The position numbers and the translations under genes were made by a program. Below the pieces are notes generated by a model, which was given only the letters and a program-made list of their open reading frames with translations, was not told where the DNA came from and made no database searches. From positions 62,001-126,000 of the forward strand of contig CAYQOX010000006.1 in the NCBI GenBank assembly GCA_964419335.1: a stretch of DNA of 64,000 bases, in the 5' to 3' direction. This DNA comes from CAYQOX01 sp964419335 (GTDB lineage: Bacteria > Hinthialibacterota > Hinthialibacteria > Hinthialibacterales > Hinthialibacteraceae). Below, piece after piece: positions 26,847 through 34,840 of the stretch (its first letter is position 1; each line of letters opens with the position of its first letter).

Positions 26847-27368
26847 ATGGATTTGAAACCAATCTTTCGTCAAGTGCCGGATTTTCCAGTCGAGGGAATT
26901 AACTTTATTGATATTACCCCCCTTTTGCTGGATCCCAAGGCGTTTCAATGGACAATCGATGCATTAGCAAAACCCTATGAAGGCAAGCGGATTGATAAAG
27001 TGGTTGCAATCGAATCGCGTGGGTTTATCTTTGGGGCTCCCTTAGCCTTGAAGTTGAATACGGGCATGGCGATTGTGCGGAAACCGAATAAATTGCCCGC
27101 CGATACGTTTTCCCACCAGTATGAGTTGGAGTATGGCACGGATGAGGTCGAGATCCATAAAGATGCGATTCAAGATGGGGATTATGTGATTATAATTGAT
27201 GATCTCTTGGCGACTGGGGGGACGGTAGAAGCTACGGTACAATTGATGAAAAATTTCAATTGTACGATTGAAGGGATTTCCTTTGTGGTGGAACTGAGCT
27301 TTTTGAACGGACGTGATAAATTGTTGCCGCATCATGTTTATTCTTTGACCTCCTTTGAATCGGAGTAG
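26847..27368 (+). CDS. apt: Adenine phosphoribosyltransferase
   Basis: This enzyme makes AMP from adenine and PRPP in purine salvage. The 173-residue length is normal. Motifs are FPVEGINFIDITPLL (about 13-27), ESRGFIFGAPLA (about 56-67) and the PRPP-binding VIIIDDLLATGGTVEA (about 113-128). A strong GAGGAG ribosome site precedes the ATG. Together with mtnA it recycles adenine and methylthioribose from polyamine/SAM metabolism, though the genes are far apart. dinB starts about 20 bp downstream and is probably in the same transcript. Confidence 0.97.
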   Translation: MDLKPIFRQVPDFPVEGINFIDITPLLLDPKAFQWTIDALAKPYEGKRIDKVVAIESRGFIFGAPLALKLNTGMAIVRKPNKLPADTFSHQYELEYGTDEVEIHKDAIQDGDYVIIIDDLLATGGTVEATVQLMKNFNCTIEGISFVVELSFLNGRDKLLPHHVYSLTSFESE

Positions 27369-27387
27369 CGTAGAGGAGGTGAGTCTC

Positions 27388-28488
27388 ATTCCCCGCATCA
27401 TCATGCATGTGGATATGGATGCCTTTTATGCCTCGGTGGAGCAGCGGGATCATCCTGAATTGCGTGGCAAGCCGGTTGTGGTGGGGGGGAGCCTCACCAA
27501 TCGTGGGGTGGTCGCGGCGGCCTCTTATGAAGCACGGAACTATGGGGTGCGCTCAGCTATGTCGATGGCCAAGGCTTTGCGTCTATGTCCCGATGCAATT
27601 CGCAGGCCTTGTCATTTTGAGGTTTACCGTGCAGTCTCGCAGGAAATTCACGGCTTTTTTCAAGAATTCACTCCTCTCATTGAACCGGTTTCGCTCGATG
27701 AGGCCTACCTTGATATTAGCGAAAGCGTGAAGCATATGGATGAGGCCGCCGAAGCAGGCCGGCAGCTCAAGCAGAAAATTTGGGATGAGACTCAATTGCG
27801 GGCTTCGGTCGGAATCGCTCCCAATAAATATCTTGCAAAAATCGCTTCCGATTATGACAAGCCGGATGGGTTTTGTTTGATTCGCCCAGAAAAAGTGCGT
27901 GAATTTTTGCGTCCTTTACCCGTGCGAGTGATTCCCGGTGTGGGGCAAAAGACAGAGCAACGCATGACCCGCATGGGGATTCAAACCATCGCCCAACTTG
28001 AGCCGCTGCCATTGGAGAAATTGGTGCGTGCGTTTGGAGAGAAACACGGCGAGCGTTTGTATGAGTTAGCCCGTGGGATTGATGAGCATCCCGTGGTGGT
28101 GGAGCGGATTCGTAAATCCATCTCCCAAGAACGGACGTTTTCTCATGATCTTTCCAGTTTGGAAAGTATGAAGTATTTTTTGGAAGAACTCGCGAGGGAT
28201 GTGGCGGAACTTTTGGATCAAAAGAAATTACAGGGGCGCACCATTGGAATTAAAGTGCGCTTTGATGATTTCCGGATCATTACTCGAGCGGTGACTTTAG
28301 ATCATGCAACCAAAGATGTGGGAGAAATCACCGAGACGGCATTCTCGCTCTTGGAGCGGGTTGATTTTTCCGATCGGAAAGTACGCTTACTCGGGGTGCG
28401 AGTGGCTTCGTTCGAAGATCAGGAGGACACCAGCCGTTTCTCCCCATGCTCGCACTTTAGACAGCCGTTTCTTTGGGAGGCGGAGTAG
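27388..28488 (+). CDS. dinB: DNA polymerase IV (Y family)
   Basis: This is an error-prone translesion DNA polymerase that bypasses damaged bases. The catalytic palm shows DMDAFYASVEQ (about 8-18) and SLDEAYLDIS with the second Asp-Glu pair. The helix-hairpin-helix (VRVIPGVGQKTEQRM) and the C-terminal little-finger domain follow, for about 366 residues. I set the start at an ATT at 27388 because a complete AGGAGGTGA lies at 27374-27382 with ideal spacing, and the resulting protein begins M-P-R-I-I-M-H-V-D-M-D, as usual. The alternatives are a poor upstream TTG (27355, inside apt), a GTG inside the ribosome site (27379) and an ATG at 27403 that is too far from it and trims strand 1. Confidence 0.92.
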   Translation: MPRIIMHVDMDAFYASVEQRDHPELRGKPVVVGGSLTNRGVVAAASYEARNYGVRSAMSMAKALRLCPDAIRRPCHFEVYRAVSQEIHGFFQEFTPLIEPVSLDEAYLDISESVKHMDEAAEAGRQLKQKIWDETQLRASVGIAPNKYLAKIASDYDKPDGFCLIRPEKVREFLRPLPVRVIPGVGQKTEQRMTRMGIQTIAQLEPLPLEKLVRAFGEKHGERLYELARGIDEHPVVVERIRKSISQERTFSHDLSSLESMKYFLEELARDVAELLDQKKLQGRTIGIKVRFDDFRIITRAVTLDHATKDVGEITETAFSLLERVDFSDRKVRLLGVRVASFEDQEDTSRFSPCSHFRQPFLWEAE

Positions 28489-28581
28489 AGAGGCCTGGGT
28501 TTTGCATTGGGAATGTTCTTGAGTAAAGGTATAATGCCTCATCATGGATGAAAATAAATTTAAACGAAATTCGATTCCATC

Positions 28582-30063
28582 ATGAATAAACCTATCTGGT
28601 ATTCTTCTTCCAAAGGGAATCCGTTAGAAACGTTTGTGGCATTTTCTGCGGGTCGAGATGTACGTTCGATTCCCCAGGCGGATTCTATCTTGGTTCCTTA
28701 TGATGTATGGACCAATCAAGCGCATGCGATTGGTTTATATCTCCTTGGATTGTATAACAAGGATGAACTGAGACGAGTGTTGCACGGGTTGGAACGATTA
28801 GTGGAGCGATGGGAACAAGGGGAATGGCGGTTAGATGCGGCGCTAGAAGATGTGCATATCAATATCGAATCGTTCATCACGGAACAATGTGGGGAATCGA
28901 TTGGCGGGCGTTTGCATTCGGGACGTAGCCGGAATGATCAAGTCGCGTGTGATATGAAACTCTACGCTCGGGATGTATTGTTATCCTTTATGGAAGAAAG
29001 TGCCGTATTGTTAGAGGCCTTGTTCGAGAGTGCGGAGAAGCATTGTGATACGGTCATGCCGGGATATACACACCACCGGAAGGCTACGATTACATCATGG
29101 GGGCATTGGCTGGCTTCTTACGCGCAAGGTTTGCTGCGTGATATGGAAGGTCTCATCTCGATTTATAATCGCTATAACTCTTGTCCCTTAGGCGCGGCAG
29201 CCTCGTATGGGACTCCATGGCCTTTGGAACGTAAGCAAGTGGCAGAGTTGCTAGCCTTTGATGAGGTGCAGGTAAATACTCTCGATGCGATTGTCTCGCG
29301 GGGGGAAATGGAAGGCGAAATTGTCCATTGGTTGGCGGTATGGTTGAAGCGGTTGTCTATTATTTCGCAGGATCTCATTCTGTTTTCGACCGATGAATTT
29401 AATTATTTGTCGCTGCCTGCGGCTTTTACCACTGGGAGTTCGATTATGCCGCAAAAAAGAAACCCCGATTTCGCGGAGGCCTTAAAAGGGAAATGTCATA
29501 CCTTGTTTGGTTTGGTGAGTGGATTACATTCCATGAATGCGGGCAACTTTTCGGGCTATAACAAAGATGTGCAATGGAGTAAATATTTGTTCCTGGATGC
29601 GGTACGTGAGGCCGAAGGTTCGGGGGTGATTTTTGCCGAGGTGATTCGTTCCATTCGTGTGCACAAAAAGCGTATGGAGGAAGCCACGCGTAGTGGGTTT
29701 CTCAATGCAGTGGATTTAGCGGATCAATTGGCTCGCACGCGGAATCTTCCTTTCCGCGCGACCTATCGCATTCTTTCCGAAGCGGTGGGACAAAGTTCGG
29801 AGAATTACTTCACCCTGGAAATCATTAACCGGATATTGGAAAAAGACATGATTGAACCGTTAACACAAGAAGAATTTGCTGAGTTGCAAGATCCTTTTTT
29901 GTGTTTGACTTCGAGAGACCATAGCGGCTCACCTCATCCCCAACAGGTGAAAACTCATATCCAAGCCATGGTTCGTGAGAATGAAGCCCATAAGCAATGG
30001 ATCAATATGATTCGAGAACGAATCAAACATGCCAAAGCTCAAAGTCGGAATCCACGATTGTAA
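28582..30063 (+). CDS. argH: Argininosuccinate lyase-like protein
   Basis: This is a fumarase/aspartase superfamily lyase, most similar in motifs to argininosuccinate lyase, which splits argininosuccinate into arginine and fumarate. Visible motifs are EDVHINIESFITE (about 90-102), GGRLHSGRSRNDQVACDM (about 107-124), GYTHHRKATITSWGHW (about 157-172) and the signature GSSIMPQKRNPDF (about 291-303). At 493 residues it is slightly long, and the segment after CPLGAAASYGTPWPLER differs from the usual SGALAGTTFPIDR. It may therefore be a divergent paralogue with another substrate. The stop codon directly abuts the start of a Wzt-type ATPase gene. No other arginine gene is nearby. Confidence 0.85.
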   Translation: MNKPIWYSSSKGNPLETFVAFSAGRDVRSIPQADSILVPYDVWTNQAHAIGLYLLGLYNKDELRRVLHGLERLVERWEQGEWRLDAALEDVHINIESFITEQCGESIGGRLHSGRSRNDQVACDMKLYARDVLLSFMEESAVLLEALFESAEKHCDTVMPGYTHHRKATITSWGHWLASYAQGLLRDMEGLISIYNRYNSCPLGAAASYGTPWPLERKQVAELLAFDEVQVNTLDAIVSRGEMEGEIVHWLAVWLKRLSIISQDLILFSTDEFNYLSLPAAFTTGSSIMPQKRNPDFAEALKGKCHTLFGLVSGLHSMNAGNFSGYNKDVQWSKYLFLDAVREAEGSGVIFAEVIRSIRVHKKRMEEATRSGFLNAVDLADQLARTRNLPFRATYRILSEAVGQSSENYFTLEIINRILEKDMIEPLTQEEFAELQDPFLCLTSRDHSGSPHPQQVKTHIQAMVRENEAHKQWINMIRERIKHAKAQSRNPRL

Positions 30064-31380
30064 ATGATGAAATCTCATCAATCCCAAGAACCGGTAATAA
30101 CATGCCGTAATCTTTCCAAGACTTATGTGATGACCTCTGAGATCGCTTCGACACTCAAAGAAAAAATTCTACGAGGCGGTCGAGGCAAGCGGCGTGAAAA
30201 TCGTGTGGAGGCGCTTAAGGATATTCATTTAACGATTCACCGAGGGGAAATTGTTGGCTTAATTGGGGATAACGGCTCGGGGAAAAGTACGTTGTTAAAA
30301 CTCATCGCGGGGATTACCTCCCCCAGCGAAGGAAAACTCGAAGTGCATGGGACGATTTCCAGTCTTTTAGAAGTGGGGGTAGGTTTTCATCCCGAAATGA
30401 CGGGAAGAGAAAACGTTTATCTTTCGGGCTCGCTTTTGGGAATTCCGGATTATGAGTTGACGAAAAGGATGCCTGATATCATTGCTTTTAGCGAGTTAGA
30501 TGAGTTCATAGATTCTCCCGTGAAGCATTATTCCTCGGGGATGTTCTTGCGCCTGGGGTTTGCGATTGGAGTGCATGTGCAGCCGGATATTTTGCTGGTG
30601 GATGAAATCTTGGCTGTGGGAGATCAGCGATTTCAAAGGAAATGTAAGGAGCATATCCGACAACTGAGACAGACAGGGCGGACAATCCTACTAGTATCCC
30701 ACGACTTGGAAGCGATCCAAGCCATGTGTGACCGGGCGATTATATTGGAAAAGGGTGAAATAACCGGCGATGGTTATCCCTATGAGATGATCAGTCAATA
30801 CAAGCAGCAGCAGTTTCAAGAAGCGCGTCAGCGAGGGGAAGAGGTGTCTGCCGAGATTGTGAAACGAAATCGCTTTGGACATTTTGATATACGATTTAAG
30901 CGGGTGCGGATGTATGATCAAAACCAGCAAGAGCGTTATATCTATGAAACTGGAGAACCGGTGACCATTGTGTTTGAATGGGAGGCTTCCCAAAAAATTG
31001 ACTATCCTGTTTTTGGGATGTCGATCGTTTCCGATGATGGGGAGGCTCTCTATACGGTGGCTACGGATATCACTGTGGGCGATGTGGAGTCTATTGAAGG
31101 GGAAGGCGTGACAACGTTTGAATTGGGGGCGTTGAATTTGTTGGAAGGGGCTTATTCTCTCACCTTTGGGATTGCATCACGATTGGATGGTCCCGGTTCA
31201 GAATATAATTTTTTTGAAGGCTATGATTTATGCCTCGAGATGTGTCCTTTTTTAGTTCGGCATGGGGGAAAGGGATATGGTATGAGTGGAACGACGTATA
31301 TTCCAGTCAAAGGAGGCATCATCCCGGATCAGAAGAAGTCCTCTGGGGCATCCTCCATGGAGAGTGATCAGCGTGGTTGA
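30064..31380 (+). CDS. Wzt-type polysaccharide ABC transporter ATPase
   Basis: This ATPase of an O-antigen/teichoic-acid-type ABC exporter moves lipid-linked glycans across the inner membrane. The 438-residue protein has Walker A (GDNGSGKSTLLK, about 74-85), signature YSSGMFLRL (about 158-166), Walker B (ILLVDEILAVGD, about 179-190) and the H-loop VSHD. From about 270 onward it carries the C-terminal beta domain (Wzt_C-like; EPVTIVFEWEAS, GSEYNFFEGYDLCLEM) that usually recognises a cap on the glycan chain. The permease partner (Wzm) is not next to it. The gene begins right after argH and overlaps the following glycosyltransferase by several codons, so these are translationally coupled. Confidence 0.92.
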   Translation: MMKSHQSQEPVITCRNLSKTYVMTSEIASTLKEKILRGGRGKRRENRVEALKDIHLTIHRGEIVGLIGDNGSGKSTLLKLIAGITSPSEGKLEVHGTISSLLEVGVGFHPEMTGRENVYLSGSLLGIPDYELTKRMPDIIAFSELDEFIDSPVKHYSSGMFLRLGFAIGVHVQPDILLVDEILAVGDQRFQRKCKEHIRQLRQTGRTILLVSHDLEAIQAMCDRAIILEKGEITGDGYPYEMISQYKQQQFQEARQRGEEVSAEIVKRNRFGHFDIRFKRVRMYDQNQQERYIYETGEPVTIVFEWEASQKIDYPVFGMSIVSDDGEALYTVATDITVGDVESIEGEGVTTFELGALNLLEGAYSLTFGIASRLDGPGSEYNFFEGYDLCLEMCPFLVRHGGKGYGMSGTTYIPVKGGIIPDQKKSSGASSMESDQRG

Positions 31381-32095
31381 TTTATCGTTAGTGCTCGCGT
31401 GTTATAAAGATGGGGCTCATTTAGAAGAAAGCTTGCGGGAAATCGAGAAAACGTTGTATCAAACCCGATATTCTTATGAGTTTATTATCATCGATGATTT
31501 CAGTCCCGACGGTAGTCATCAGGTGGTTCCAAGGGCATGTTCACAGCGGATGAATTGCCGCTATGTGCTGCATAAGGAAAATGTGGGACGAGGGGGGACG
31601 GTGAGTGAAGGGATTCAAATGGCCGAGGGACGGTTTGTCGGCTATTTGGATCTCGATTTGGAAGTACATTGCCGCTATATTCCATCGATGCTGCGGGCTT
31701 TGGAAGAAGGTTACGATGTGGCGACTGCGCATCGTTTTTATGAAATTCACTGGAGTTTGGATACGTTTTTTCGTTATCTTTTAAGTGTAAGTTATCGCCG
31801 TTTGATCAAACAAAAATTAAAATTACCTTATATGGATACCGAGACGGGGTATAAATTTTTCCGCCGGGATCGAATTTTGCCTATCCTTAATCTCGTGGAA
31901 AGTCAGGGGTGGTTTTGGGATACGGAGATCATGGCGCGTTGTTATTACGAAGATTTACGGGTTTGTGAGATTCCCGCATTGTTCATCCGTCGGTGGGACA
32001 AAGAATCTACGGTACGGCCAATCCGTGATAGTTGGGAGTATTACAAGGAATTGAAACGTTTTTGCAGACAATTGCGCAAAGAGGGGTTCCTATAA
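31373..32095 (+). CDS. Family 2 glycosyltransferase
   Basis: This is a 240-residue GT2 enzyme of the dolichyl/undecaprenyl-phosphate sugar transferase type. A GGAG about 10 bp before the GTG at 31373 makes this the likely start, overlapping the ATPase gene by 8 bp; a GTG at 31364 and far-upstream starts are less likely. It shows LVLACYKDG (about 5-13), EFIIIDDFSPDGS (about 36-48), the DLDLEVH metal-binding segment (about 90-96) and a region with GWFWDTEIMARCYY (about 184-197). No C-terminal membrane spans are present. It works with the overlapping Wzt-like ATPase in surface glycan synthesis. Confidence 0.87.
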   Translation: MVDLSLVLACYKDGAHLEESLREIEKTLYQTRYSYEFIIIDDFSPDGSHQVVPRACSQRMNCRYVLHKENVGRGGTVSEGIQMAEGRFVGYLDLDLEVHCRYIPSMLRALEEGYDVATAHRFYEIHWSLDTFFRYLLSVSYRRLIKQKLKLPYMDTETGYKFFRRDRILPILNLVESQGWFWDTEIMARCYYEDLRVCEIPALFIRRWDKESTVRPIRDSWEYYKELKRFCRQLRKEGFL

Positions 32096-32104
32096 ACGAG
32101 TAGT

Positions 32105-32695
32105 ATGAAGAATCCCATTTATAAACATCCGTGGCTGTATGAATGGAGTATACGAATATTATATCATTGGCATTATTTGGAACGTTATCGCGCGGTGGCA
32201 CGAGAAATACGTGAAGGGGAGTCCGTGGTTGACTTATGCGCGGGGGATTGTGCCTTATATCGCTATGTATTGTCGCAGCGAAATGGGGATTATACCGCCT
32301 GTGATTGTAATGCATCTTTTCTCCATTGGGCATCGAAACAGGGAATCACAACATGCTGCGTAGATCTTTTGGATGAGGCGATTCCTTCTGCAGATGTCCT
32401 TGTCATGATGGGAAGTCTTTGTCAGTTTTATCCCAATCAAGTTCCATTGATTGAGAAAATGAAAAAAGCGGCAGGCCGTTGCGTTCTGCTTTCTGAGCCG
32501 GTACGCAATATGGCGCAAAGCCGCTTTTCCGTTTTTCGCATGGGATCTCGCTGGTTGTCGAGTGTGGACCAGGAGATTTTTACGTTTCGTTACGATGAGA
32601 CAATATTTGTAAATGAGTTACGCAAGCATGATTTCCAGGAGTTTAAAAAGATTCCTGGAGGCCGAGATTGCATTGCGATTTATACAAAATATTAA
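32105..32695 (+). CDS. Class I SAM-dependent methyltransferase-like protein
   Basis: This 196-residue protein has a Rossmann motif I (SVVDLCAGDCALY, about 40-52) and a plausible motif II acid (YTACDCNASF, about 63-72). The LVMMGSLCQFYPN strand (about 99-111) fits motif IV, and LLSEPVRN follows. This layout matches small methyltransferases of glycan clusters. It is 9 bp behind the GT2 gene. The acceptor is not identifiable. Its stop codon overlaps the stop codon of the convergent sialidase gene in a shared TTAA. Confidence in methyltransferase identity is moderate because motifs II-III are weak. Confidence 0.7.
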   Translation: MKNPIYKHPWLYEWSIRILYHWHYLERYRAVAREIREGESVVDLCAGDCALYRYVLSQRNGDYTACDCNASFLHWASKQGITTCCVDLLDEAIPSADVLVMMGSLCQFYPNQVPLIEKMKKAAGRCVLLSEPVRNMAQSRFSVFRMGSRWLSSVDQEIFTFRYDETIFVNELRKHDFQEFKKIPGGRDCIAIYTKY

Positions 32696-33702
32696 AACTT
32701 ACTAGGATCGACGACGGCATACTTGATACGTTCACGGCGCCAAGTGTAAGTAATGTGAAGATTTCCATCTTCTCCTACGATCATGGCTGGGTAAGAATAC
32801 TCACCGGCCTGGTTTTCTAGATCGACAACTTTTTCCCAGGTATCGCCGCCATCTTGGGATACGGCCAGGTTAAGATGACGGCGTGAATTGGGCGTATGGT
32901 TATAAATAAGAACCACGCGTCCATCTTCCAGATTCACAGAATCTATCCCGGCGCTGGGATTGGGAAGGTCGATCGGTTCAGCATCGCTCCAGCTCTTGCC
33001 CATATCTTTGGAGATGGCCATGCAAATATGTCCGATGCGGCGGGTAGCGCGGCACAGCATACGCATATGTCCATCTTTATCGAAGAACAAGGTGGGTTGA
33101 ATGATACCGTATGGTTCATCGGGGACAACGATAGGGCCATATTTGTTCCATGTCTTTCCCCAATCTTTTGTGGTTTCAATCCAAGAAGCCCAGGCGTTCC
33201 AACTTTCTGTGGAGGTGCCACAGACCAAGGTCCCATCGTCGAGGAGAATTGGTTTTGCGCGTACCGGACCTATAATACCGGCTGGAAGTAAGGTCTCTTC
33301 TGACCAAGTTTTACCTTGATCTTTGGAGATTTTGTATAATCCCGACCATTGGCGGGGATTGGGGCCGGCTTTGTAGAACAGGATGATTTCGCCGTTGGGT
33401 TTCTTGAATAGAACCGGGTTCCAGCAGGGCACTCCCTCGGCGGAAGCCACCTCTTGCGGTTCGCTCCAGCGGCCGTTTTCTCGTCGACTAAGCCAAATAC
33501 CCACGTCATTTTCACCTTCATCGGTTCCGCCGAAGAAGGCCGTGAGAAATACACCTGGTTCGGCTTCCACGATGGTAGAGGCATGACATGAGGGGAAAGG
33601 AGCTTCTGTATAGACAAACTCCGATTTACTAATGGAAGGATGCTCTTGAGCCATGGTAATCGTACTTGCTAAAAAAAGGCAGAAAATAATAATAAAACGC
33701 AT
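32692..33702 (-). CDS. Secreted sialidase/BNR-repeat (GH33-like) protein
   Basis: This is a 336-residue exported protein with signal peptide MRFIIIFCLFLASTITMA. It is a six-bladed sialidase-like propeller with four Asp-box motifs: SKDQGKTW, TKDWGKTW, SKDMGKSW and SQDGGDTW. Arg and Glu residues such as GPVRAKP and LCRATRRIG could form the arginine cluster. It may cleave sialic acid or another sugar acid, or bind glycans. The family also contains many non-sialidase hydrolases. Upstream (minus strand) is a clear CAGGAG ribosome site and a 17-bp palindrome that could be its operator. Confidence 0.85.
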   Translation of the reverse strand: MRFIIIFCLFLASTITMAQEHPSISKSEFVYTEAPFPSCHASTIVEAEPGVFLTAFFGGTDEGENDVGIWLSRRENGRWSEPQEVASAEGVPCWNPVLFKKPNGEIILFYKAGPNPRQWSGLYKISKDQGKTWSEETLLPAGIIGPVRAKPILLDDGTLVCGTSTESWNAWASWIETTKDWGKTWNKYGPIVVPDEPYGIIQPTLFFDKDGHMRMLCRATRRIGHICMAISKDMGKSWSDAEPIDLPNPSAGIDSVNLEDGRVVLIYNHTPNSRRHLNLAVSQDGGDTWEKVVDLENQAGEYSYPAMIVGEDGNLHITYTWRRERIKYAVVDPSKF

Positions 33703-33735
33703 GATATTTCACTCCTGTTTTTAAATTCCCGTTAA

Positions 33736-33752
33736 GACACACATTGTGTGTC
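33736..33752. promoter_or_regulatory. 17-bp palindrome upstream of the sialidase gene
   Basis: GACACACA, one central T and TGTGTGTC form a perfect inverted repeat about 35 bp upstream of the sialidase start. The size and one-base centre are typical of a dimeric repressor operator of GntR or LacI type. The divergent reductase gene might be affected as well. Confidence 0.5.
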
Positions 33753-33827
33753 GAGCTTCTCATGATTATGATAGAAGAAATGAGCATCTATAATCCATAA
33801 GAAAACGGGTTTAATTAATGATTATGC

Positions 33828-33856
33828 TTGACAAAGATTCTCTTTGTCAATATGAA
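33828..33856 (+). promoter_or_regulatory. Promoter with overlapping palindromic operator
   Basis: TTGACA (33828-33833), 17 bases and TATGAA (33851-33856) look like a sigma70 promoter for the reductase gene. The -35 and spacer coincide with a perfect 10-bp inverted repeat (TTGACAAAGA and TCTTTGTCAA, three-base centre, 33828-33850). A protein bound here would block polymerase. Confidence 0.55.
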
Positions 33857-33926
33857 TCAGAACGAATGTAGCGTAAGCTTTGTCTTTTTTTTGATAAATG
33901 CTTTCGCGGATGTTGAGAATGCAAAA

Positions 33927-34748
33927 ATGCTACGAAAACTAGAGTACAACGCAACGATAACCCAACGAATAGAAATTGCGCCAGGATTAATTATTATTCG
34001 AGTGAAACCGGACCATGAATTATTTGATTTTAAGGCAGGTCAATATACGGTATTAGGATTAAAACGAAAAGAATCACGTTGTCCTGAAGCAGACCCCGAT
34101 CCCGAAGAGTTAAAGCAACGGGAACCGGATGAAATGATACGGCGTGCATATTCCATTTCTTCGGCAAGTGTAGAGAAGGAATTTATTGAATTTTATGTGG
34201 CCCTGGTAAAAAGTGGAGATTTGACTCCGCGGATCTTTAATTTAAATATTGGGGATCGGATTTTTCTTGGCCCAAAAGCCACTGGATTTTTTACCTTGGA
34301 TCAAGTCCCCGAAGGAAAGCATGTGTGTTTACTGGCGACTGGTACTGGGCTCGCACCTTATATTAGTATGGTGCGTTCCGAATTGGTGGCTCATCCAAAT
34401 CGTTTGTTTCTCATTCTTCATGGGGCGCGGTATTCATGGGATTTGGGGTATCGTGATGAGTTGAATTCATTGCGGCGTGTTTGTCCTAATTTGAAGTATT
34501 ATCCTACGATTTCACGGCCTGATATCGATACCTCATGGAATGGATTCACAGGTCGGGTGCAAGATTATGTGACGAATGGGGTGGTAGAAGGAGATATCGG
34601 CATGAAAATCACTCCTGAAGATTTCCACATCTTTTTGTGTGGGAATCCCAATATGATCGAAGAAACCATAGAATTAATGGAGAAACGAGGCTTTCATAAA
34701 GGAACCCGGCGGCAACCGGGCAATCTACATACTGAAGAGTATTGGTAA
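33927..34748 (+). CDS. fpr: Ferredoxin--NADP reductase
   Basis: This FAD-dependent cytoplasmic reductase moves electrons between NADPH and ferredoxin or flavodoxin. Starting at the ATG at 33927 gives 273 residues and a normal N-terminus (MLRKLEYNATITQRIEI); longer frames have no ribosome site. The FAD-binding RRAYSISSA (about 71-79), the GPKATGFF loop (about 112-119), the NADPH-binding LATGTGLAPYISM (about 133-145), the GNPNMIEE segment and the C-terminal TEEYW are all present. Its promoter overlaps a palindrome, so it is probably regulated, perhaps by a redox or metal-responsive repressor. An insertion rich in Glu/Asp (PEADPDPEELK) lies in the FAD domain. Confidence 0.92.
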   Translation: MLRKLEYNATITQRIEIAPGLIIIRVKPDHELFDFKAGQYTVLGLKRKESRCPEADPDPEELKQREPDEMIRRAYSISSASVEKEFIEFYVALVKSGDLTPRIFNLNIGDRIFLGPKATGFFTLDQVPEGKHVCLLATGTGLAPYISMVRSELVAHPNRLFLILHGARYSWDLGYRDELNSLRRVCPNLKYYPTISRPDIDTSWNGFTGRVQDYVTNGVVEGDIGMKITPEDFHIFLCGNPNMIEETIELMEKRGFHKGTRRQPGNLHTEEYW

Positions 34749-34840
34749 TTATTTACTTCGCAAAACTTACTTCAAAGATGGGCTTAACCAGCGTACAATG
34801 GGTTAAGCCTATTTTTTTAGAAGATTTGGAGGAAAGTGAC

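Noticed and set aside
27355..27387. TTG start of dinB inside apt
   Set aside because: No ribosome site precedes it and it adds 11 residues not seen in Y-family polymerases; the strong AGGAGGTGA points to 27388.
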